Shown here: piece after piece, positions 16,031 to 26,800 of the stretch
How positions within the stretch are numbered: position 1 is the first letter of the stretch
Layout: every line of letters starts with the position of its first letter
Source of the DNA: an uncultured Acidimicrobiales bacterium
GTDB taxonomy: Bacteria; Actinomycetota; Acidimicrobiia; Acidimicrobiales; SZUA-35
Reading direction: 5' to 3'
Length of the DNA stretch: 59,886 nt
Assembly (NCBI GenBank): GCA_937925335.1
Contig: CALEWY010000035.1
Location: forward strand, 1 to 59,886
Program-made: the position numbers and the translations under genes
The notes under the pieces: model-generated
What the model saw: the letters and a program-made list of their open reading frames with translations, nothing else
Database searches by the model: none
What the model was told of the DNA's origin: nothing

Positions 16031-16776
16031 CGAGGACTCTCAGAGGTCGTGGCCGCGTTCGGTGGGTTCGAGATCGGTGGGCTCAGGTCAGGCGGGTGGG
16101 TGTTGATTGCGCGGGTGATCGCAGCATGAACGGCGATGGCGACCTGGCTTCCAACGTTCGATCGAGGGCCAGCAAATCGCTCGACCCGGACACCGTCAGC
16201 GATGGGCCAGGCGAGCACGATGGCGTCACTTGCGGTTCCCGTCCCCGGAATGCCAGCCTCGATCATCGCTTGAGTTTTCGCCTCGGTTGCGGTCATCACC
16301 GCGTTCACGGCGGCGGCTTGATCGAGCGCGACATCGAGCTGGATCACGAGGTTGATCGTGCCGGCTGACCACTCGTTCCAACCACCATCGGGATCTGCCG
16401 CCCAGGTGGGCTTCGAGACGCCAACGGTCGCATCGACAGTGACGTTTGTTGTGGCGTGTCGTTGTGCGTTTGAGACATCGGCCGCGGTGAGTAGCACGAT
16501 GCCATCCCGGTTGAACCCGGGTGCGCCTCTCTCAGCCGAGTTCATCTCAATCGAGGCCGCCACCTCATCGGCGTAGGTCTCGAGATCGGTTCGGGCAAAG
16601 TCCGACGGCACGCCGATGTTCATGAGCTGTGTGGCGGTTCGAACACCGCCTCGAACCGTGGCCGAGGACAGCGTTGCCATGGGTGTTGGCCAACGCCACA
16701 TCAACACGCCTCGATGGGATGTCGAGGGGCCGTGCAGGTGGGGTTCGACCGTCGATTGCGAACTGTCAGCCAGCAT
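16027..16776 (-). CDS. cbiZ: Adenosylcobinamide amidohydrolase CbiZ
   Basis: 249 residues. CbiZ cleaves the aminopropanol side chain of adenosylcobinamide or pseudo-B12, giving adenosylcobyric acid that CbiB can re-use. The conserved segments are GGVRTATQLMNIGV, DGIVLLTAADVSN, WSAGTINLVIQLD and the hallmark NAVMTATEAKTQAMIEAGIP followed by GTGTASDAIVLA. ATG 16776 overlaps the previous stop by one base (TGATG) and is preferred to the long N-terminal extension open to 16944. Its presence indicates scavenging and remodelling of external corrinoids. Confidence 0.9.
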   Translation of the reverse strand: MLADSSQSTVEPHLHGPSTSHRGVLMWRWPTPMATLSSATVRGGVRTATQLMNIGVPSDFARTDLETYADEVAASIEMNSAERGAPGFNRDGIVLLTAADVSNAQRHATTNVTVDATVGVSKPTWAADPDGGWNEWSAGTINLVIQLDVALDQAAAVNAVMTATEAKTQAMIEAGIPGTGTASDAIVLAWPIADGVRVERFAGPRSNVGSQVAIAVHAAITRAINTHPPDLSPPISNPPNAATTSESPR

Positions 16777-17672
16777 CACGGGGCGTCGATGTGGTCGAGT
16801 GCGTTGGCCAGCCGATTGAGGCCTTCGTCGTTGGTGATGCCCACTCGAACGACGTCGGCCATGCCGAAGTTGCCGCAGTCGCGAACGATGATGCCGGACG
16901 GCATGAGCGTGTTTCGTAGATCGGGCGCGGTCACGAGAACCCAAGGGGCATCGGCAGACTCCGTTGCAAACCCACGGCCTTCAAAGATGGCGGCGAGATC
17001 CGATCGAGCCTGAGCAACAGTGGTCTGCCACGAGTTCAAGTCGCACGCCTCGAGCATGTCGGGGAGAGCGGCAAGAGCGAGTGATCCAATAGACCAATGG
17101 GGTTGGTGGCGGGCGAACCGAGCAGCGCCATCTGCCTCTTGATCGTCGGCGATGAGGTAGCCAAGCCGCAGCCCTGGACAGTTGAAGGTTTTGGTGAGCG
17201 ACCCAACGACGGTGCCTTTGCGGTGCGCTGTCCACTGCCCGGTCGCGAGCGGATAGAAGGCTTCGTCCCATACGTCGGCGTGATCGTCGTCGCCAGCCAG
17301 GTGTCCGGTTGGGTTGTGGGGGTCGCTTCGCCAGATCGGGCCTTCTGAGTTGCGCGGGTGAAGGGCGAATTCGGGCTCGGAACGAACACGTCCGCCGAGC
17401 TCGGTTGACGCGATCGTGATCGCTTCGCTCCCACCGTTGGTGAGGAGAAGTCGTTTTGTCTCGACCCCGAGGTGTTGAGCGAGGAGGTCGGTGGCATCGA
17501 CGGGGTTCGGATAGTGGCCGACCGAGTCGAGGTGTCGAGCAACGATCTGTCCGACGTCGGGCGCCGCAGGATTCATGCTTTGGGAGAGGTCGAGGATCGA
17601 AGCGGGGTCGAGGCCGAGCGCTGCTGCGATCGCCTGACCATCTCCACCATGGCGGCCAGCGGCGAGGTTCAC
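16776..17672 (-). CDS. PLP-dependent aminotransferase, threonine-phosphate decarboxylase (CobD) like, compact
   Basis: Fold-type I PLP enzyme of 298 residues. The N terminus HGGDGQAIAAALGLDPASIL with DLSQSMNPAAPD matches CobD/CobC rather than plain histidinol-phosphate aminotransferase. Other motifs are LTNGGSEAITIA, NPTGHLAGDDD, DEAFYPL and the Schiff-base lysine in SLTKTFNCPGLRLGYL near residue 160. The role would be making (R)-1-amino-2-propanol phosphate for CbiB. The protein is some 50-60 residues shorter than usual. The stretch between GGSEAI and NPTG is cut to about 30 residues, so part of the large domain is missing. GTG 17672 is taken as start; a TTG at 17675 is possible. Confidence 0.78.
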   Translation of the reverse strand: MNLAAGRHGGDGQAIAAALGLDPASILDLSQSMNPAAPDVGQIVARHLDSVGHYPNPVDATDLLAQHLGVETKRLLLTNGGSEAITIASTELGGRVRSEPEFALHPRNSEGPIWRSDPHNPTGHLAGDDDHADVWDEAFYPLATGQWTAHRKGTVVGSLTKTFNCPGLRLGYLIADDQEADGAARFARHQPHWSIGSLALAALPDMLEACDLNSWQTTVAQARSDLAAIFEGRGFATESADAPWVLVTAPDLRNTLMPSGIIVRDCGNFGMADVVRVGITNDEGLNRLANALDHIDAP

Positions 17673-17872
17673 CAAAGAAATCGTACCGACGAAACGCGAT
17701 GCCTAGAATTGATCAACTCGACAGGAATTTTGGGAATCGCCCTTGAATCCGGCGGACCAGCGTCGATAGAGGAATGCATCGAGATGATTGGTGAAGCAGA
17801 TACGTCAAATCTGCGTCGAAAAAGGTCGCACTGAGTCGTTTATCTGAGGGTTTCGGCGCCGATACATGGCTT

Positions 17873-20800
17873 GTGAACACGTTTTCAGGCTTCCCCTCCT
17901 CTTTGGTGCGCGTGGTGGCACACAGCGCACCGCGCGCCATCTTGGCGCTCCTCGTCGCATTCAGCGGCCTGGTTCTCTCCTCCGCTGCACCTGCGTCTGC
18001 CGCACCCACCACCTGTGGTGGTGTCGTTTTCCAGGACTACGACGCTGACGGTGAACGGATCGAGGACTACTCGTACATTTCGTCCGAATACGCCGCCGTG
18101 CCAGACGCCGGTGTCGCCGATCTGACGGTCACCGTCACCGATGCGCAGGGCGATGTGTTCACCGCCACGACCAGCGCAACCGGTGAGTGGTCGGTCGCCA
18201 TCGACACGAACGACTTCCCGATCCGCGTTGACATCACCGGTTACCCCTCGACGTGGAGCCCGGGCCCGGTCGGTCCAGACTCCGGCAGCCTCAACCAGTT
18301 CATCACCAACCCGGCCGACTGCACCGGTCCGTTCGATGGCCTCGGCCAGGCCGGTAACGCCAGCGTCTCGGCCCCCGGATCGTTCTGTGAGAACCGGCCT
18401 GACTTCGTCACCTCGTGTTACCTCTTCGGCGACGTCGTCGATCACGACAACCAGGCGGCGATCGTCAGCCTCGTCGACGGAGCGGTCGACGACCTCTCCA
18501 CCGCCTCCACCGACTGGCGAGTCGATGAATACACACCGCTCGCAACCCTCGGCGAGGTCGGCACCGTTTACGGAACCGACATTCGCCCGCAGGACGGCTC
18601 GATCTACGCCGCTTCGTTCGTGAAGCGCCACACGCAGCTCGGCCCGACCGACAACCCGACGACGATCTATCGAGTTGGTCCCGCTGGGACCGCGCCGTGG
18701 TTCACCGTCGATGCGGCCGCAACCGATCCCCACTCGGGCGCAACCGACGGCTGGCAGCTCGATGCCGACGCATTCGCCGCTGTTGGTCGCGAAGGTCTTG
18801 GCGACCTCGAGATCACGCCCGATGGCAACACGCTCTACACGGTCGACCTTGGGAACCGTCAACTCGTCATGATTCCGATCAATGCCGATGGCAGTGCGAA
18901 CACCGCCGGAGTCGTTCGGACCGACATCACAGCGGCCTCCCTTGGCGTGGCCGGCACGTGTGCCGCCGGCGACGTTCGACCGTTCGGACTCGGGTTCTCC
19001 CAAGACGGCGACCTGCTCGTCGGCGCCGTGTGCTCCGCCGAGTCGACCGTCAGTGCTGCGGACTACCCAGCTGACGAGATCAACGGCCCACACCTCGGCG
19101 ACAAGAGCCAACTCGATGCTTGGGTGTTCACCTTCAGCGGCGGAACGTTCTCCAATCGGATCGATGTTCCGCTTCCGACGACCGGGCGCGGTTCGCAGAA
19201 TGGCGGTGCTGCAGCCCCGAACACCTATCGCGGTGAGTCCGACTGGCGCCCGTGGGTGACACAGGCTCCCTTCCAGGCCAACTTCACCGGTTGGCCGGGC
19301 GGTGGCGTCACCTATGCCCAGCCCATCCTCAGCGACATCGAAGTCGACGGTGACGATCTCGTCATTGGCTTCATGGACCTCTGGGGACACCAGGCCGGCT
19401 CGAATGCAAACCTCCCGAACTACGACGGAGGCAACGGTGGAAACGTCTATCGGATCGATCAGCCGTTGAGCTCTGGCGACTCGGTCCGCGCTGTTGCCAA
19501 CGGCTCCGGCGGCTACAACTTCCCAACGGTCGGTCCTGACTTCTTCTACTTCGGTGACAACTACCCGACCACGCACCAAGAGACCCACCTCGGTTCATCG
19601 GCGCAGATCCCCGGTCGGCCCTACACCGTCTTCAACGTGTTCGACCCGGTTGAGGCGCCGAACACCTGGCAGTCCGGCGGTCTGGAGTGGATGGACAACT
19701 CCGGTCTTGGCTCGCTCACCCCTGGACAGCACGTCCGCGGTTACCGCCTCTACGACGGCAACGACGGTTCGTTCCCTGACGGAACGCCGACCGCCGAGGG
19801 CACGTTCGAAAAGGCAGCCGGCATCGGTGACCTCGCCGCAACCTGTGGCATCGCACCGATCGAGATCGGCAACCGCGTCTGGCTCGATCTCGATGCCGAC
19901 GGTGTTCAGGACCCTGAGGAATTGGCGCTCGAGGGTGTCGTCGTTCAACTCCTCGCAGCCGACGGTGTCACCGTCATCGCAACCACGACGACAAACGCAG
20001 CCGGTGAATACATCTTCACGCAGGCCGACGGCGTCGACTTCAACACCGACTACATCATCGACTTCGACGTCAGCACCACCACCTCGACCCTCCCCGGTGG
20101 CCTGGTGCCCGCCGATCTCGTCGAGACCATCCCGGACGCCGCAACCGGCGCCAGCGCTGACGGCATCGACTCCGACGTCGTCAACGACCAGATCGCCATC
20201 ACCACCGGCGGCCCTGGCGAGAACGACCACACCTTCGATGCTGGCTACACGCCGGCCTACGACCTGGCGCTCACCAAGGTCTACACCTCGGACGACTTCG
20301 GCAACACCACCGACGGCATCGTCGAAGCTGGCTCGAACGTCACCTTCACGATCACCGTGACGAACCAGGGTGCGGTCGACGCAGCTGCTGTTGAGGTGAC
20401 CGACTACATCCCGAGCGGCTTCACGCTCAACGATCCGAACTGGACGGACAATGGTGACGGCACCGCCACGCGCTCCATCGGTCCGGTCCTGCAGACCGCA
20501 CCAACCGTCGTGACCATCGTTTTGATCGCCGACGGCACGCCGGGCGACAAGATCAACCTTGCCGAGATCTCGAGCGATGACGGCAACGACATCGACTCAG
20601 AGCCAGACACCGATCCGGCCGATGACAACCAGCCCGCCGCCCCCGGCGACGCAACCGACGATGTCACCGACAACTCCACCGGCCCCGGTGGCCCCGACTC
20701 TGACGACCACGACATCGCTGGTGTCACGATCGTCAACTACGACCTTGCCCTCACGAAGGTCTACACGTCTGACACGTTTGGCAACACCACCGATGGTGTC

Positions 20801-23800
20801 GTTGAGAACGGTTCCGATGTGGTCTTCACGATTGAAGTGACGAACCAGGGCACGGTGGCCGCCACGACGTTTGAGGTGACCGACTATCTGCCGGCCGGTT
20901 TCGTTCTGAATGACGCGGCCTGGACCGATAACGGTGATGGCACAGCGACGATCGCCGCTGGCCCGCTTGCCGCTGGTGCGTCGACGACGCTCACGATCAC
21001 CCTGACCGCTGATTCGGCTGCCCCTGGTGACTTGGTCAACTGGGCGGAGATCTCGAGTGATGACGGCAACGACGTTGACTCGACCACGGATGCGACGCAG
21101 GGCAATGACAATCAGCCTGCTGCTCCTGGTGATGCGACCGATGATGTGATCGACAATTCGGCTGGGCCTGGTGGCGCTGACGAAGACGACCATGACCCGG
21201 CCCCGATCACGGTGGCGAACTATGACCTCGCCCTCACGAAGGCGTATACCTCTGACGACTTCGGTAACACCACCGATGGTGTGATCGCCAACGGCTCGAA
21301 CGTCACCTTCACGATCGAAGTGACCAACCAGGGCACGATCGACGCAACCACGTTTGCCGTGACTGACTATCTGCCTGCCGGTTTCGTTCTGAACGATGCT
21401 GCCTGGACCGACAATGGTGATGGCACGGCAACGATTGCCGGTGGCCCTCTTGCCGCCGGTGCAGCGACGACCTTCACCATCACGTTGACGGCTGACTCCG
21501 CCGCTGATGGCGATCTCGTCAACTGGGCCGAGATCTCCGCCGACGACGGCAACGATGCCGACTCCACACCGGACACAACCGTCGGGAACGACAATCAGCC
21601 TGCTGCTCCTGGTGATGCAACTGATGATGTGATCGACAACTCGGCTGGCCCTGGTGGCGCGGACGAGGACGATCACGACCCGGCCCCGATCACCGTCAGC
21701 TCCTATGACCTGGCGTTGACGAAGGTCTACACGTCCGACACGTTTGGCAACACGACCGACGGTGTCGTTGAGAACGGTTCGGACGTGGTCTTCACGATTG
21801 AAGTCACGAACCAGGGCACGATCGACGCGACCACGTTCGAAGTCACTGACTACCTCCCCGCCGGCTTTACGTTGAACGACGCTGCGTGGACCGATAACGG
21901 CGATGGCACCGCAACGATCGCTGGTGGCCCGCTTGCCGCTGGTGCGACGACAGATTTCACCATCACGCTTACCGCTGATGCAGCTTCGGCTGGCGACGCG
22001 GTGAACTGGGCGGAGATCTCCGCCGACGACGGTGCAGACATCGACTCGACCACCGATGCGACGCAGGGCAATGACAACCAGCCTGCCGCTCCGGGAGACC
22101 CGACCGATGATGTGATCGATAACTCGGCTGGCCCGGGTGGCGCCGATGAGGATGATCACGATCCGGCGTTGGTGAGTGTCAGCGCATACGACCTTGCCCT
22201 CACGAAGGTCTACACCTCCGACACCTACGACTCGACCACCGACGGTGTGGTCGCAAACGGCTTCGACGCCGTGTTCACGATTGAAGTGACCAACCAGGGC
22301 ACCGTCGGCGCAACCTCGTTTGAGGTGACTGACTATCTGCCTGCCGGTTTCGTTCTGAATGACGCCGCCTGGACCGATAACGGTGATGGCACCGCAACGA
22401 CCGCTGGTGGCCCTCTTGCCGCTGGTGCGTCGACGACGCTCACGATCACCCTGACCGCTGATTCGGCTGCCCCTGGTGACTTGGTCAACTGGGCGGAGAT
22501 CTCGAGTGATGATGGAAACGACGTTGACTCGACACCGGACGTCACCATTGGGAACGACAATCAGCCTGCTGCTCCTGGTGATGCAACCGATGATGTGATC
22601 GACAATTCGGCTGGCCCTGGTGGGGCTGACGAAGACGATCACGACCCCGCCCCGATCACGGTGGCGAACTACGACCTCGCCCTCACGAAGGTGTACACCT
22701 CTGACGACTTCGGCAACACGACCGATGGACTGATCCAAAACGGCTCCAACGTCACCTTCACAATCGAGGTGACGAACCAGGGCACGATCGACGCAACCAC
22801 GTTTGCCGTGACCGACTACCTCCCGGCCGGTTTCGTTCTCAACGATGCAGCGTGGACCGATAACGGTGATGGCACGGCGACGATCGCTGGTGGCCCCCTC
22901 GCTGCAGGCGCAGCGACCACCTTCACCATCACGCTCACGGCTGACTCCGCTGCACTCGGCGAATCGGTCAACTGGGCCGAAATCTCAAGCGACGACGGCG
23001 TTGACGTTGACTCGACCACCGATGCGACGCAGGGCAATGACAATCAGCCGGCTGCTCCTGGTGATGCGACCGATGATGTGATCGATAACTCGGCCGGCCC
23101 CGGTGGCGCCGATGAAGACGATCACGACCCTGCGCCGGTGACGGTCGGGAACTACGACCTTGCCCTCACGAAGGTCTACACCTCGGACGACTTCGGTAAC
23201 ACCACCGATGGTGTCATCGAAAACGGCTCGAACGTCACCTTCACAATCGAGGTGACCAACCAGGGAACCCTGGATGCGACGACGTTTGCGGTGACCGACT
23301 ATCTGCCGGCCGGTTTCGTTCTGAACGATGCCGCTTGGACCGACAATGGTGATGGCACGGCGACGATTGCCGGCGGTCCGCTCGCTGCTGGTGCGGCGAC
23401 CACGTTCACGATCACCCTCACGGCTGATTCGGCTGCTGACGGTGATCTCGTCAACTGGGCTGAGATCTCGGCCGACGACGGCACCGATGTCGACTCGTCA
23501 CCCGATGCCGACCGCCTGAACGACAACCAGCCGCTGGCTCCCGGTGACGGCACCGATGATGTCATTGACAATTCGGCTGGCCCCGGTGGCGCCGATGAAG
23601 ATGATCACGATCCGGCTCCTGTCACCGTGCAGAGCTATGACCTTGCGCTTACGAAGGTCTACACCTCGGACGACTTCGGTAACACCAGCGATGGTGTGAT
23701 CGAAAACGGCTCCGACGTGGTGTTCACCATCGAGGTCACCAACCAAGGTTCGGTGGATGCAACCACGTTTGAGGTGACCGACTATCTGCCTGCTGGCTTC

Positions 23801-26800
23801 ATCTTGAACGATGCTGCGTGGACGGACAATGGTGATGGCACGGCGACGATCGCCGCTGGCCCCCTTGCTGCGGGCGCAGCGACCACCTTCACGATCACCC
23901 TCACCGCCGACTCGGCTGCCCCTGGGGATCTTGTGAACTGGGCGGAGATCTCCGCAGACGACGGCAACGACGTCGACTCGACCACGGATGCGACGCAGGG
24001 CAATGACAATCAGCCTGCTGCTCCTGGTGATGCGACCGATGATGTGATCGACAATTCGGCTGGGCCTGGTGGCGCTGACGAAGATGATCACGATCCGGCC
24101 CCGATCACGGTGGCGAACTATGACCTTGCGCTCACGAAGGCGTACACCTCCGACGACTTCGGTGACACCACTGACGGACTCGTCGACGTCGGCTCGAACG
24201 TGACCTTCACGATCGAAGTGACGAACCAGGGAACCTTGGACGCCACGACGTTCGAGGTGACCGACTACCTCCCCGCCGGCTTCATCCTCAACGATGCTGC
24301 CTGGACGGACAACGGTGATGGCACGGCAACGATTGCTGGTGGCCCGCTTGCCGCCGGTGCAGCCACGACCTTCACGATCACCCTCACGGCCGACTCCCCG
24401 TCGGCCGGCGATGCAGTCAACTGGGCGGAGATCTCCGCCGACGACGGCAACGACCTTGACTCGACGCCAGACGCAACACAGGGCAATGACAATCAGCCCG
24501 CAGCCCCTGGTGATGCGACGGATGATGTGATCGACAATTCGGCCGGCCCCGGTGGCGCCGACGAGGATGATCACGATCCCGCCCTCGTGTCGGTGGCGGC
24601 ATACGACTTGGCGTTGACCAAGGCGTATACCTCTGACGACTTCGGCAACACGACCGACGGCCTCATCGAGAACGGCTCGAACGTGACCTTCACGATCGAG
24701 GTGACGAACCAGGGAACGATCGACGCCACCACGTTTGCCGTGACTGACTATCTGCCCGCCGGTTTCGTTCTGAACGATGCCGCTTGGACCGACAATGGTG
24801 ACGGCACGGCAACGATTGCCGGTGGCCCGCTCGCTGCTGGTGCAGCGACGACCTTCACGATCACCCTCACCGCCGATTCGGCGGCCGATGGTGATCTCGT
24901 CAACTGGGCGGAGATCTCCGCCGACGATGGTGCCGATATCGACTCCACGCCGGACGCAAACCAGGCCGATGACAATCAGCCTGCTGCTCCTGGTGATGCG
25001 ACCGATGATGTGATCGACAACTCGACCGGTCCGGGTGGGCCCGACTCTGACGATCATGACCCGGCGCCGATCACCGTTGGCTCCTACGACTTGGCACTCA
25101 CCAAGGTGTTCACCTCTGACGACTTCGGGAGTACCACCGATGGTGTCATAGAGAACGGTTCTGATGTTGTGTTCACCATCGAGGTGACCAACCAGGGCAC
25201 GATCGACGCGGCGACCTTCGAGGTAACCGATTATCTCCCGGCCGGCTTCATCCTCAACGATGCTGCGTGGACGGACAACGGCGATGGCACGGCGACGATC
25301 GCTGGCGGGCCGCTTGCCGCTGGTGCAGCGACGACCTTCACGATCACCCTCACTGCCGATTCAGCTGCTGATGGCGTTGCCGTCAACTGGGCGGAGATCT
25401 CCGCCGACGACGGCAACGACGTCGACTCGACCACGGATGCGACGCAGGGCAATGACAACCAGCCTGCTGCTCCTGGTGATGCGACCGATGATGTGATCGA
25501 CAATTCGGCTGGACCCGGTGGCGCTGACGAAGATGATCACGATCCGGCTCCTGTCACCGTGCAGACCTACGACCTTGCACTGACGAAGGTCTACACGTCT
25601 GACACGTTCGGAAGCACGACCGATGGTGTTGTTGAAAACGGTTCCGATGTGGTCTTCACGATCACCGTCACGAACCAAGGTTCGGTGGACGCCACGACGT
25701 TCGACGTGACCGACTACCTGCCGGCTGGCTTCACGCTCAACGATGCGGCATGGACGGATAACGGCGACGATACGGCCACCATTTCGGCCGGACCGCTCGC
25801 CGCTGGCGCATCGGTTGACATCACGATCACGCTCACTGCAACCTCAGCCACGGCTGGGGGACAGGTGAACTGGGCGGAGATCTCCGCCGATGATGGCAAC
25901 GATGTCGACTCGATTCCGGATACGAACCAGGCCGATGACAATCAGCCTGCTGCTCCTGGTGATGCGACCGACGATGTGATCGATAACTCGGCTGGCCCCG
26001 GCGGCGCTGACTCTGACGATCATGATCCGGCGCCGATCAATGTCGTCACCTACGACCTTGCCCTCACGAAGGCCTACACGAGCGACACCTTCGGTCCGAC
26101 GACCGACGGTCTCGTCGAGAACGGCTCCGACGTGACCTTCACGATCGAAGTGACGAACCAGGGAACCCTGGACGCCACGACGTTCGAGGTGACCGATTAC
26201 CTCCCGGCCGGATTCATTCTCAATGACGCTGCCTGGACCGATAACGGTGATGGCACGGCGACGATCGCTGGAGGCCCTCTTGCCGCTGGTGCAGCCACGA
26301 CCTTCACAATCACCCTCACCGCCGATTCGGCGGCCGACGGCAACCTCGTCAACTGGGCGGAGATCTCCGCCGACGACGGCAACGACGTCGACTCCACCAC
26401 GGATGCGACGCAGGGCAATGACAATCAGCCTGCTGCTCCTGGTGATGCAACGGATGATGTGATCGACAATTCGGCTGGCCCTGGTGGCGCCGATGAGGAC
26501 GATCACGATCCGGCCCCGATCGCGATCGGTTCCTACGATCTTGCGCTCACCAAGGCCTACACATCCGACACGCACAACGTCGCCAATGACGCAATCATCG
26601 AGCCCGGCGCTGACGTGGTCTTCACGATCACGGTGACCAACCAGGGCACGATCGATGCAGCCACCTTCGACGTGACCGACTACTTCCCGGCCGGCTTCAC
26701 GCTGAACGATGCCGCTTGGACGGACAACGGAGACGACACGGCCACCATCTCGGCCGGACCGCTCGCCGCCGGCGCATCCGTCGACCTCACCATCACACTC

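Noticed and set aside
20597-22738. Long antisense frames across the repeat array (also 23498-25057 and 25844-27472)
   Set aside because: The 483-nt period is a multiple of three, so an antisense frame open in one unit stays open in the next. The products are Arg/Val/Gly-rich repeats with no domain and no initiation signals.
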